Assembly: GCF_001645385.1 (NCBI RefSeq)
Contig: NZ_LVHI01000041.1
Coordinates: forward strand, 47,917-111,916
Direction: 5' to 3'
Length of the DNA stretch: 64,000 nucleotides
From: Rhodococcoides kyotonense
GTDB taxonomy: Bacteria > Actinomycetota > Actinomycetes > Mycobacteriales > Mycobacteriaceae
Each line of letters begins with the position of its first letter. Position 1 is the stretch's first letter. The notes beneath the pieces were generated by a model. The model did not search any database. It saw nothing but the letters and a program-made list of their open reading frames with translations, and was not told where the DNA came from. This document shows positions 43,915 to 52,444 of the stretch, piece after piece. The position numbers and the translations under genes were made by a program.

Positions 43915-44751
43915 CTAGCGCTTGTTCTTGCCGGTACGGCGACGACGGACGATGAGCTTGTCGCTCGCCTTGTTCTTGCGGGTACGGCCTTCAGGCTGTC
44001 CCCAGGGGCTGACCGGGTGGCGACCACCGGAGGTCTTGCCCTCACCACCACCGTGCGGGTGGTCGACCGGGTTCATGACGACACCACGGACGGTCGGGCG
44101 CTTGCCCTTCCAGCGCATACGGCCGGCCTTGCCCCAGTTGATGTTCGACTGCTCGGCGTTGCCGACCTCGCCGACGGTTGCGCGGCAGCGCACGTCGACG
44201 CGACGGATCTCGCCGGAGGGCATACGCAGGGTGGCGTAGGTGCCTTCCTTGCCGAGGAGCTGGATGCTCGATCCGGCGGAGCGGGCCATCTTGGCGCCGC
44301 CACCGGGACGAAGCTCCACAGCGTGGATGGTCGTACCCGTGGGGATGTTGCGCAGCGGCAGGTTGTTACCCGGCTTGATGTCGGCGCCTGCGCCGGACTC
44401 GATCGGGGATCCCTGGCTGATGCCCTTGGGTGCGACGATGTAGCGCTTCTCGCCGTCCGCGTAGTGCAGCAGTGCGATGTTGGCGGTGCGGTTGGGGTCG
44501 TACTCGATGTGAGCGACCTTGGCCGGCACGCCGTCCTTGTCGTTGCGACGGAAATCGATCAGACGGTACGCGCGCTTGTGACCGCCACCCTTGTGCCGGG
44601 TGGTGATACGACCGTGTGCGTTACGTCCACCGCGACCGTGCAGGGGGCGAATCAGCGACTTCTCGGGCGTGCTGCGAGTGATCTCCGCGAAATCGGAGAC
44701 ACTGGAGCCGCGGCGGCCCGGAGTGGTCGGCTTGTACTTACGGATTGCCAT
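43915..44751 (-). CDS. rplB: 50S ribosomal protein L2
   Basis: A 278-residue L2 (MAIRKYKPTTPGRRGSSVSD; catalytic-region signature VMNPVDHPHGGGEG with the conserved His). Forty bases separate it from rplW. Confidence 0.98.
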   Translation of the reverse strand: MAIRKYKPTTPGRRGSSVSDFAEITRSTPEKSLIRPLHGRGGRNAHGRITTRHKGGGHKRAYRLIDFRRNDKDGVPAKVAHIEYDPNRTANIALLHYADGEKRYIVAPKGISQGSPIESGAGADIKPGNNLPLRNIPTGTTIHAVELRPGGGAKMARSAGSSIQLLGKEGTYATLRMPSGEIRRVDVRCRATVGEVGNAEQSNINWGKAGRMRWKGKRPTVRGVVMNPVDHPHGGGEGKTSGGRHPVSPWGQPEGRTRKNKASDKLIVRRRRTGKNKR

Positions 44752-44790
44752 GAGTCTTCTCGTCCTCTAGTTCCGAAGAATCCCAGCCGC

Positions 44791-45096
44791 TTACGCGACC
44801 GGACCTCCGAAGATCTCGATGGGCTTGCTGTCGGCGGAGAGCGTCACGAGCGCGCGCTTGGTGTCCTTGCGCTTGCCGTAACCGAACCGGGTCCGCTTGC
44901 GCTTGCCCTGACGGTTCTGCGTGTTGACGCTGGTCACGGTGACGTCGAAGATCTTCTCGACGGCAATCTTGATCTGCGTCTTGTTCGAATCCGGGTGCAC
45001 CAGGAAGGTGTAGGTGCCTTCCTCGATCAGTCCGTAGGACTTCTCGGAGATGACCGGCGCCAGCAAGATGTCGCGGGGATCGGCGATGGTGGTCAC
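44791..45096 (-). CDS. rplW: 50S ribosomal protein L23
   Basis: A 101-residue L23 at the tunnel exit (DPRDILLAPVISEKSYGLIE; NRQGKRKRTRFGYGKRKDTK). The GTG start overlaps the rplD stop (GTGA). Confidence 0.97.
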   Translation of the reverse strand: MTTIADPRDILLAPVISEKSYGLIEEGTYTFLVHPDSNKTQIKIAVEKIFDVTVTSVNTQNRQGKRKRTRFGYGKRKDTKRALVTLSADSKPIEIFGGPVA

Positions 45097-45764
45097 TTGC
45101 TTCCCTCCTCGTTCTTCGCAGGCCCTGCGATGAACGTGTTCAGCGCTTCAACGCTGAATACGACGTCATCGGCTTCGAGCACGTCGTACGTGTTGAGCTG
45201 GTCGGGTGCGATGGGGTGCACGCCGTCCAGGTTCTGGACGCTCTTCCACGCTGCGATGTCTTCGCGGCCGACGACCAGAAGGACCTTCTTGCGGTCCGAG
45301 ATCTCGGCGAGGAACGACTTGGCAACCTTGGTCGACGGGGTCTGTCCGGCCACCAGTTCGGTGATCACGTGCAGACGCTCGTTGCGGGTCCGGTCGGAGA
45401 GGGCTCCGCGCAGAGCGGCGGCCTTCATCTTCTTCGGGGTCCGCTGGCTGTAGTCACGCGGCTGCGGTCCGTGAACGGTTCCACCGCCGACGAACTGCGG
45501 AGCGCGGGTCGAGCCCTGACGAGCGCGGCCGGTGCCCTTCTGGCGGTACGGCTTCTTGCCGCCACCGCGAACGTCGCCACGAGTCTTCGTGGAGTGCGTT
45601 CCCTGACGAGCAGCAGCGAGCTGTGCGACGACGACCTGATGCATCAGCGCGACGTTCGCAGGAGCGTCGAAGATCTCGGCGGGGAGATCGACGGTGCCGT
45701 TGGTCTTGCCACCGGCTTCCTTGACGTCCAGCGTCAGATTGGTCTTCTTCTCGAGGCTGGTCAT
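45093..45764 (-). CDS. rplD: 50S ribosomal protein L4
   Basis: A 223-residue L4 (GGGKKPYRQKGTGRARQGS extended loop, which reaches the exit tunnel). The start at 45764 overlaps the rplC stop (ATGA); the longer frame lies inside rplC. In E. coli L4 represses the S10 operon; no equivalent structure was identified in this leader. Confidence 0.97.
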   Translation of the reverse strand: MTSLEKKTNLTLDVKEAGGKTNGTVDLPAEIFDAPANVALMHQVVVAQLAAARQGTHSTKTRGDVRGGGKKPYRQKGTGRARQGSTRAPQFVGGGTVHGPQPRDYSQRTPKKMKAAALRGALSDRTRNERLHVITELVAGQTPSTKVAKSFLAEISDRKKVLLVVGREDIAAWKSVQNLDGVHPIAPDQLNTYDVLEADDVVFSVEALNTFIAGPAKNEEGSK

Positions 45765-46426
45765 GCCCGTGCACCACCCTTCAATGCGGACTTGACGATC
45801 ACGACGTTGCCGCGACGGCCGGGGATCGCTCCCTTGATCAAGAGCAGACCGTTCTCGCTGTCCACCTTGTGGACCGAGAGGTTCTGCGTGGTGACGCGGT
45901 CGCCACCCATGCGTCCGGACATGCGCATTCCCTTGAAGACGCGACCGGGGGTTGCACAACCACCGATGGATCCGGGACGACGGTGGACAGCCTGCGCACC
46001 GTGGCTTGCACCCTGGCCGGCAAAGCCGTGGCGCTTCATGGTTCCGGCGAAGCCCTTGCCCTTGCTGGTGCCGGTGACGTCGACGAATGCGCCGTCCTCG
46101 AACACAGCGGCGGTGAGCTCCTGGCCGACCTCGAACTGCGAGGCGTCGGCGACACGGATCTCCACGACGTGGCGGCGGGGCGTGACACCTGCCTTCTCGA
46201 ACTGGCCTGTGGTCGGCTTGTTCACCTTGCGCGGGTCGATCGCACCGAAGGCGACCTGGACTGCGCTGTAGCCGTCGCGCTCCTGCGTGCGGATCTGGGT
46301 GACCACGTTCGGGCCTGCCTTGATCACGGTCACGGGAACGACGCGGTTGTTCTCGTCGAAGACCTGGGTCATTCCGAGCTTCGTGCCCAGAATTCCTGTC
46401 GCAGGCCGATTCTTGTTATCAGTCAT
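45761..46426 (-). CDS. rplC: 50S ribosomal protein L3
   Basis: A 221-residue L3 (GILGTKLGMTQVFDENNRVV; GMRMSGRMGGDRVTTQNL). The ATG at 46426 follows GGAGA at good spacing. An in-frame GTG at 46444 overlaps the rpsJ stop (GTGA) and would add six residues; either could be used. Confidence 0.96.
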   Translation of the reverse strand: MTDNKNRPATGILGTKLGMTQVFDENNRVVPVTVIKAGPNVVTQIRTQERDGYSAVQVAFGAIDPRKVNKPTTGQFEKAGVTPRRHVVEIRVADASQFEVGQELTAAVFEDGAFVDVTGTSKGKGFAGTMKRHGFAGQGASHGAQAVHRRPGSIGGCATPGRVFKGMRMSGRMGGDRVTTQNLSVHKVDSENGLLLIKGAIPGRRGNVVIVKSALKGGARA

Positions 46427-46440
46427 CGTTGTCTCCGCGC

Positions 46441-46746
46441 TCACTGGATGTTGACGTCGACACTGGCAGGCAGATCGATGCGCATGAGCGCGTCGACCGT
46501 CTTCGGCGTCGGGTCGAGGATGTCAATGAGCCGCTTGTGAGTACGCATCTCGAAGTGTTCGCGCGAATCCTTGTACTTGTGGGGCGAACGGATGACGCAG
46601 TACACGTTCTTTTCGGTCGGCAACGGCACCGGTCCGACGACGCGGGCACCCGTACGGGTGACCGTCTCGACGATCTTGCGCGCTGACGCATCGATCGCCT
46701 CATGGTCGTAGGCCTTGAGCCTGATGCGGATCTTTTGTCCCGCCAC
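46441..46746 (-). CDS. rpsJ: 30S ribosomal protein S10
   Basis: A 101-residue S10 (AGQKIRIRLKAYDHEAID; YKDSREHFEMRTHKRLIDI), also the NusB partner in antitermination. The start is the GTG at 46746, after AAAGGA; the ATG 14 codons upstream is unlikely. First gene of the S10 unit. Confidence 0.97.
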   Translation of the reverse strand: MAGQKIRIRLKAYDHEAIDASARKIVETVTRTGARVVGPVPLPTEKNVYCVIRSPHKYKDSREHFEMRTHKRLIDILDPTPKTVDALMRIDLPASVDVNIQ

Positions 46747-47230
46747 GCTTAGTGTCCTTTTCTTGCCGCTTGTCGTAGAACCGGCCACTCGGCCTGCTCC
46801 ACCTCGTATGCACAGTCCCCGAGTCGTTCGGTTTCCCCGAATAGGACTCGAACTGCCTTCGTGCTCGCACGACAGACCGAACGTTGGCGATCAGGCGGGT
46901 ACCCGATCCGTTGCCGCTGTTCATCTGTCATGGTTCTCCGGTCCACGCGGTCGGGCGTGTCGTACTTCTACTCATACTTCGACCGCTTGCTCTTCTCCGA
47001 AGCTCCATGGCGCGAGGCCGTCGGTGCATCTCCGAGCTGGCGAACCGGACGCACTCACGTAAGAGTGCTGGTCCGTTCTGCTGTTCTTACCTGTTCGAGG
47101 CCGCACAGAAGCGCGTCCCTGCCCAGGCAACCCGACCAGTATGCCGTACACCGGCCGTGAGTACAAATCCGCCCCGATTGCCCAGCGCATGCCGCTGTCG
47201 CCCGAACTTACTCGGCGGTAAGGTGCGGAC
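46747..47230. other. Divergent intergenic region upstream of rpsJ
   Basis: 484 bases with no gene that I can support. It holds the long S10 leader (about 385 bases from the predicted promoter at 47138-47166) and the upstream region of the gene at 47231, which has an AAGG ribosome-binding site at about 47218. Long S10 leaders often carry autoregulation; I saw no clear L4-binding mimic. Confidence 0.6.
47138..47166 (-). promoter_or_regulatory. sigA-like promoter for the S10 operon
   Basis: Minus strand TTGTAC (47161-47166), 17-base spacer, CATACT (47138-47143). Orientation and spacing fit; the distance to rpsJ (about 390 bases) is long, so a nearer promoter cannot be excluded. Confidence 0.4.
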
Positions 47231-47734
47231 ATGACCGCCACTGTGAACACCGTCGGACCTACGTACCGCACCTGGCAGCGCCTGCCACGCACTGTCGTGG
47301 GAGAAGCACTGTTCTCTCTGGGAATGTGCGTGCGCGTACCGTACTTCGGCACCATTCTCCCCCACATCCGATCGCTCGAACCAGGCCGATGCGAGGTGAC
47401 AACGCCGAAGTGGTGGGGCATCCGCAATCACCTCGGGACCTTCCACGCCATCGCCGCGTGCAATCTCGCCGAGGTCGCGATGGGAATGCTCGCGGAGGCG
47501 ACGGTCCCGACGACGCACCGCTGGATCCCCAAGGAGATGAGGGTGCAGTACCTGACCAAGGCGACGACATCGCTCCACGCCGTCGCCGAGATCGAAATAC
47601 CCGACTTCGACACGATCGACAACGGCATGGATCTCGTCGTTCCCGTACGGATCACCGACAAGGCCGGGACCGAGGTCGTGCATGCCGACATCACGATCTG
47701 GGTCTCGCGCGCCGCGCGCACGCACGATCGGTGA
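47231..47734 (+). CDS. DUF4442 hotdog-fold protein (thioesterase-like)
   Basis: A 167-residue protein with the PaaI/DUF4442 pattern: a WGIRNHLGTFHAIAACNLAE segment holding the Asn/His and helix of the hotdog fold, then a strand-rich C-terminal half (MRVQYLTKATTSLHAVAEIE, DLVVPVRITDKAGTEVVHAD). It may hydrolyse acyl-CoA or acyl-carrier thioesters, but DUF4442 proteins are uncharacterised. It starts the plus-strand series and lies 24 bases before the TyrA-like gene, so the two are probably co-transcribed. Confidence 0.75.
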   Translation: MTATVNTVGPTYRTWQRLPRTVVGEALFSLGMCVRVPYFGTILPHIRSLEPGRCEVTTPKWWGIRNHLGTFHAIAACNLAEVAMGMLAEATVPTTHRWIPKEMRVQYLTKATTSLHAVAEIEIPDFDTIDNGMDLVVPVRITDKAGTEVVHADITIWVSRAARTHDR

Positions 47735-47758
47735 ACCGCTGCACTACATACTGGTCGC

Positions 47759-48634
47759 ATGAAGACGTACGACGCCGTGGTCGCGGGCGGCAGCGGTGCC
47801 GTCGGCACCCTGCTCGCCCACCTTCTGGCGGATGACGGGTCGACGGTCCTGACAGTCGACCGTGTCGCTCCACACGACCGGGACGCGAGCATCGACCACG
47901 TCGTCGGTGACATCACGGACCCTGACGAACAGTTGGCGTCACACCTGAGCACAGCCGGCGTCGTCGTGCTTGCGGTTCCGGAATCCGTTGCGCTGCAATC
48001 AATTTCGCAGTGGCGCGCTCCGACCGGCCTGCTTGTCGAAACGCTGTCGGTGAAGTCGGGATTCGCGTCGTCCGTGGGCGACATCGCGGGCCCGGTCATC
48101 GGCATCAACCCGATGTTCGCGCCGGCCCTCGGTATGCAGGGCCGCCCGGTAGCCGCCGTCACGCACCGATCCGGAACAGCTGCGACCGAGTTCCTGGACA
48201 GGGTCCGACGCTGGGGTGGGCGCGTGGTCGAACTCGACGCGGATACGCACGACAGGTTGGCGGCCGCGACGCAGGCGCTGACGCACGCGGCGGTGCTGGC
48301 CTTCGGTTCGGCGCTGGGCGAACTGGGCGTCGACGCGTCCCTGGTCGACGCCGTCGCTCCTCCCCCGGCCCGGACTCTCCTCGCCCTCCTCGCACGGGTC
48401 TCGGGTGGTCAACCGGAGGTCTACTGGGACGTTCAGGCCGGCAATCCCCATGCGGCCGCGGCACGCGCGGCGTTGGCGCGCGGGCTTCGTGACCTCGACG
48501 CGACCGTCGCGTCCGGAACCGAGCCGGACTTCGCCGAACTCATGCGACGTGCGGGCGCATCGGTGCCGAACGGTGACGTCTATTCGGCGTTGTGTACCGA
48601 GCTTTTCGGTACGGTTCGAGGTAGCGCCACGTGA
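47759..48634 (+). CDS. TyrA-like (prephenate / aminodeoxyprephenate) dehydrogenase
   Basis: 291 residues. An N-terminal Rossmann domain with GGSGAVG near residue 10, the ETLSVKSG loop and the C-terminal dimerisation domain (HDRLAAATQALTHAAVLAFG) align by eye with E. coli TyrA. The key difference is GINPMFAPALG, where TyrA has GLHPMFGPDSG: Asn replaces the catalytic His (His197 of E. coli). That His polarises the 4-hydroxyl of prephenate, so a different substrate is likely. PapC-type enzymes acting on 4-amino-4-deoxyprephenate are one candidate, in keeping with the coupled AurF-type gene (GTGA overlap). No chorismate mutase domain is present. Activity is inferred. Confidence 0.78.
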   Translation: MKTYDAVVAGGSGAVGTLLAHLLADDGSTVLTVDRVAPHDRDASIDHVVGDITDPDEQLASHLSTAGVVVLAVPESVALQSISQWRAPTGLLVETLSVKSGFASSVGDIAGPVIGINPMFAPALGMQGRPVAAVTHRSGTAATEFLDRVRRWGGRVVELDADTHDRLAAATQALTHAAVLAFGSALGELGVDASLVDAVAPPPARTLLALLARVSGGQPEVYWDVQAGNPHAAAARAALARGLRDLDATVASGTEPDFAELMRRAGASVPNGDVYSALCTELFGTVRGSAT

Positions 48635-49602
48635 CAGAGGACTACGCAATGATCGAACACCCCTCGCTTCCCGAGTACGACGCCACCGACCCCGTCGAAA
48701 GCGCCGTGGTCAAGCGTCTGGCCGGAAACTGGGAGCACCGGGCAACCGTCAAGAAGGCCGAACCGGATCTCGACGACCTCTTCGATCCTGCCAAGCACGA
48801 TTTCCCCGAAGCTCTCATTCCGTTCGCGGAGCACGACACCTACCGCGAACTCCCCGAGGCCAGGCGCGAGAAGCTCCGAGCGTGGGGCTGGATCGCCTAC
48901 AATAAGAACGTCATGGACGTCGAGCAGCAGGTCGTCAATCCGGGTTTCTCGTTGCTGGCGCAGGATGCCTTCGAGACCGGACTCGGCGACACACTCGCGG
49001 TCGCCGTCACTCAGGCAATGGTCGACGAGCAGTACCACACCCTCATGCACCTCAACGCGAGCGTCCTGACGCGTCGCAGGCGCGGTTGGCCCCTTCGAAC
49101 GCAGAGCCTTCCCTTCAGCGCGACGGTTCGACGACGCCAGAAAGCACAGCTGACGGCACCGGACTCGGAGAGCGCAGCTCTCAGCGCCCTCGCGTTCACG
49201 ACGGTGGCAGAGATCTCGATCACCTCCTACCTCGACCTGATAGAGGACAACGAACTGGTCCAGCCGGTGAACCGGGCAACCGTCAAGCTGCACAACCGAG
49301 ACGAGTACTGCCACGCGTCGATCGCCGACGACCTGGCGGGCATCGTGTTCGAGAAGCTCGACGACCGAGGTCGACGCAGTTTTCTCGACGGCCTGAAAGA
49401 CGGAATGGACGCGTTCTCCAGTACGGACTTCTCGACGTGGCGAGCCATTCTGCGTCAGGAGGAGGTCCCCGACTTCGAGCGAATGCTGAACGAGGTCGAG
49501 TCCGACGGGAGCAGGCGGCAGCTGATCCAGGACTACAGCGGCATCAGGGCGCTGTGCCGAAAACTCGACGTCGAGGACGAAATCGGTATCGACTGGGCGT
49601 GA
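48631..49602 (+). CDS. AurF-type diiron oxygenase (aryl-amine N-oxygenase family)
   Basis: 323 residues. AurF and CmlI oxidise aromatic amines to nitro groups. All seven AurF iron ligands have counterparts: Glu98, Glu133 and His136 (DEQYH), Glu194 (AEISI), His221, Glu225 and His228 (HNRDEYCH). Spacing is the same as in AurF (101, 136, 139, 196, 223, 227, 230), including the third His typical of this subgroup. The substrate is not known. The GTG start overlaps the stop of the TyrA-like gene. The gap of 87 bases to the ABC transporter genes could hold a promoter, but read-through is plausible. Confidence 0.85.
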   Translation: MTEDYAMIEHPSLPEYDATDPVESAVVKRLAGNWEHRATVKKAEPDLDDLFDPAKHDFPEALIPFAEHDTYRELPEARREKLRAWGWIAYNKNVMDVEQQVVNPGFSLLAQDAFETGLGDTLAVAVTQAMVDEQYHTLMHLNASVLTRRRRGWPLRTQSLPFSATVRRRQKAQLTAPDSESAALSALAFTTVAEISITSYLDLIEDNELVQPVNRATVKLHNRDEYCHASIADDLAGIVFEKLDDRGRRSFLDGLKDGMDAFSSTDFSTWRAILRQEEVPDFERMLNEVESDGSRRQLIQDYSGIRALCRKLDVEDEIGIDWA

Positions 49603-49689
49603 GCGTTCGCTCGGGTTCGCTGTGACCGCAGGTAACATCTCAGGGCGGAACTGCTCGACCCTCACTGTCCCCGACCGTACGGAGAATCG

Positions 49690-50661
49690 ATGGCCTTGTC
49701 CGAGGACGCAGCTGTACTGGTGGAGGACGTCCACAAGTCTTTCGACGACGTCCACGCTCTCCGCGGGATCAGCTTCTCGGCCCCTCGCGGTTCGGTTCTG
49801 GGAATCCTCGGCCCCAACGGCGCAGGCAAGACGACGACGGTCAAGGTTCTGTCGACGTTGATCAAGCCCGACCGAGGGCGCGCTCTCGTCGCAGGACACG
49901 ACGTGTCCGCCGAGGCGCCGGCAGTGCGGCGGTCGATCATGATGACCGGCCAGTACGCCGCACTCGACGACACGCTGTCCGGGCGCGAGAACATCGAGCT
50001 GTTCGGCCGATTGATGGGGCTCGACAAGAAGGCGTCCAAGGCTCGCGCCCAGGCCCTCCTCGAGGAGTTCGACCTGGTCCACACCGGAAAGCGTCCTGTG
50101 CGCGGCTACTCGGGCGGTATGCGTCGCCGTATCGACATCGCGTGCGGGCTTGTCGTTCGCCCCAAGGTCGTGTTCCTCGACGAGCCGACGACCGGTCTCG
50201 ATCCCCGCTCTCGTCAGGGCGTGTGGTCGCTGGTCGAGGCACTGAAGGCGCAGGGCATCACCGTGTTGTTGACGACGCAGTACCTCGAAGAGGCCGACGT
50301 GCTCAGCGACAACATCATCGTCATCGACAAAGGCACCGTCATCGCCGAAGGCACGTCGGACGAGTTGAAGGCGATGACGGGCGGCAACTTCTGCGAGGTC
50401 GTGCCGTTGGATCCCGATCAGCTGCCCGCCGTGGTGACGGTTCTCGGCGAGCTCGTCCCCGAGGCCGTCGCCAAGGATCTGACTCCCGGCGTCGACCGGT
50501 TGTCGATTCCGGCTCCGGACGGCGCAGGCACGTTGTCGGAGGTTCTTCGACGGATCGACCAAGCGGGCATTCCCCTCGCCGACATCGCGTTGCGACGGCC
50601 GTCTCTCGACGACGTGTTCCTGACTCTGACCGGCCACACCAACCCGGTTCCGACGCCGTGA
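49690..50661 (+). CDS. DrrA-like ABC transporter ATP-binding protein
   Basis: 323 residues; Walker A GPNGAGKTT (about 42-50), signature YSGGMRRR, Walker B VVFLDEPTTGLDP, H-loop replaced by TTQYLEEAD as in the daunorubicin-resistance (DrrA) family, and the long DrrA-type C-terminal domain ending LDDVFLTLTGH. Partners in export of lipids or secondary metabolites are the two permeases that follow with overlapping starts. The nearest functional parallel is DrrABC of the mycobacterial PDIM locus. Confidence 0.92.
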   Translation: MALSEDAAVLVEDVHKSFDDVHALRGISFSAPRGSVLGILGPNGAGKTTTVKVLSTLIKPDRGRALVAGHDVSAEAPAVRRSIMMTGQYAALDDTLSGRENIELFGRLMGLDKKASKARAQALLEEFDLVHTGKRPVRGYSGGMRRRIDIACGLVVRPKVVFLDEPTTGLDPRSRQGVWSLVEALKAQGITVLLTTQYLEEADVLSDNIIVIDKGTVIAEGTSDELKAMTGGNFCEVVPLDPDQLPAVVTVLGELVPEAVAKDLTPGVDRLSIPAPDGAGTLSEVLRRIDQAGIPLADIALRRPSLDDVFLTLTGHTNPVPTP

Positions 50662-51491
50662 CCACAGCCGAGAGAGATTCGCGATCCTCGGAGAGCGAGG
50701 CCGGCGACGACCGCTCACGTCGACGGCGGTTCGAGCCGTCGGGTTTCGTCCAATGGCGTGTCCTGACTGCGCGGACGGTGCGCACGATGGTCAAGAAGGG
50801 TGAACTGCTGGTCGCGGTCATCGCACCGCTGATCTTCACCATCGGCTTCTATCTGCCGCTGAAGTTCGTCATGCAGTTCCAGGGCATCGACTACGCCCAG
50901 TTCCTGATGCCGATCATCGTCCTGCAGGCCATGGCGTTCACCGCAATCTCGTCTGCGCAGCGCGCGTCGACCGAGGCCTTGACGGGGTTGTCGACGCGGC
51001 TCAAGACGATGCCCGTCGTCATCGGGGCCCCGCTGATGGCCCGCATGACCAGCGCGTTCCTGAGATCCACGGTGACGCTCACCGCCGCGCTCATCTACGG
51101 CCACGTCATCGGCTTCCGGTTCAGCGCAGGTCCACTGCAGGCCATGATGTTCGGTGCGACGGCTCTGGCCATCAGCACGGTGCTGTCGTTCGGCGCCGAC
51201 GCGATCGGCACGTTGTCCAAGAGTCCGGAGGCGACGAGCCAGGCGCTGACGCTCCCCCAACTGATTCTCGGGATGGCGTCGACCGGCTTCGTTCCGGAGA
51301 CCGGGTTCCCCGAATGGATTCGACCGTTCGTCCGCAACCAGCCGATCTCACAGTTCTCGGCCGCGATGCGAGACATGGCCGAAGGCGCCATCACGTTCTC
51401 GGTCATTCTGCCGGCGCTGCTGTGGATCATCGGATTGAGTGTCGTGCTGATTCCGCTCGCTCTGTGGGCGAGCCTGCGACGGAGAGAGTGA
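50658..51491 (+). CDS. ABC-2 type permease, DrrB-like
   Basis: A 277-residue permease. A soluble N-terminus of about 40 residues is followed by six hydrophobic segments (for example ELLVAVIAPLIFTIGFYLPL, ILPALLWIIGLSVVLIPLAL). The EATSQALTLPQLILGMASTGFV region is typical of DrrB/ABC-2 permeases. The GTG at 50658 overlaps the ATPase stop (GTGA). With the next gene it should form a heterodimeric channel. Confidence 0.9.
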   Translation: MTTAERDSRSSESEAGDDRSRRRRFEPSGFVQWRVLTARTVRTMVKKGELLVAVIAPLIFTIGFYLPLKFVMQFQGIDYAQFLMPIIVLQAMAFTAISSAQRASTEALTGLSTRLKTMPVVIGAPLMARMTSAFLRSTVTLTAALIYGHVIGFRFSAGPLQAMMFGATALAISTVLSFGADAIGTLSKSPEATSQALTLPQLILGMASTGFVPETGFPEWIRPFVRNQPISQFSAAMRDMAEGAITFSVILPALLWIIGLSVVLIPLALWASLRRRE

Positions 51492-51493
51492 GC

Positions 51494-52345
51494 ATGACCG
51501 ACCTGCACCCGGCCCGTTCGACACCGACATCGACCCTGGATTTCCCCGAGGTCGAACATCCGCTGCCCGAGTCTTCCCCCCGCGCACTGTGGACGCACAG
51601 CCTGATTCAGTGCAAACGTCTGCTGATCCGGTGGTCGCGTGACCCGTCGACGATGATTCAGGCGATCCTGTACCCGGCGCTGATGCTGCTGATGTTTCGG
51701 GTCGTGCTCGGCAACTCGATCACGCTGGCCACGGGTCAGCCCGCCGTGTACGGACAGGTTCCGCTCATTGCGCTGATCGGCGCAATGTTCGGGTCGATCG
51801 TCAGTGCCGTCGGGCTCAAGGGCGAGCGGAACAGCGGTCTGTTGTCTCGCTTCTACACGCTGCCGACGCATCGGGCCGCTGGTCTGCTCGGACGCATGAT
51901 GGCCGAGGCCGTGCGAGTTCTGGTCACGACGATCGTCATCGTTGCGATGGGCTTCGTTCTCGGGTTCCGATTCAACAACGGCCTGCTGGCTGGAATCGGG
52001 TTGATTCTGCTGCCGATCGTGTTCGGTCTCGGCTTCGCGGTGATGGTGACGTTCCTCGCGACGGCCGCCGGAGACGCTCCGCTCGTCGAACTGGTGTCGA
52101 TGCTGTGCACGCTGCTGCTGTTCTTCAATTCGGGCTTCGTACCCGTTGCGGCGTATCCCACGTGGCTACAGCCTGTCGTCGCGGCGCAGCCGATGTCGTG
52201 TGCGGTCGACGCGATGAGAGCTCTGGCGTTGGGCGGTCCCACCCTCGTCCCGGTGCTGCAGACGCTGGCGTGGTCGTTCGGTCTGGTGGCGGTGTTCCTC
52301 GTCCCGGCGATTCGCGGATACCGACGCGCTTCGTCGTCGGCCTGA
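51494..52345 (+). CDS. ABC-2 type permease, DrrC-like
   Basis: A 283-residue second permease with six membrane segments and the ABC-2 core motif LKGERNSGLLSRFYTLPTHR. The ATG at 51494 follows GGAGAG; an alternative GTG at 51488 overlaps the upstream stop. It completes an ATPase plus two-permease exporter of the DrrABC kind. Confidence 0.9.
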   Translation: MTDLHPARSTPTSTLDFPEVEHPLPESSPRALWTHSLIQCKRLLIRWSRDPSTMIQAILYPALMLLMFRVVLGNSITLATGQPAVYGQVPLIALIGAMFGSIVSAVGLKGERNSGLLSRFYTLPTHRAAGLLGRMMAEAVRVLVTTIVIVAMGFVLGFRFNNGLLAGIGLILLPIVFGLGFAVMVTFLATAAGDAPLVELVSMLCTLLLFFNSGFVPVAAYPTWLQPVVAAQPMSCAVDAMRALALGGPTLVPVLQTLAWSFGLVAVFLVPAIRGYRRASSSA

Positions 52346-52444
52346 CAATCGAGAGCGGCGCCGTACGAGTCGTACCGAACGGTTGTGTGGACTACAGTTC
52401 GGACTCGGACCCGCTCCCATCGACGGGCTGACTGCAGGAGTGCC

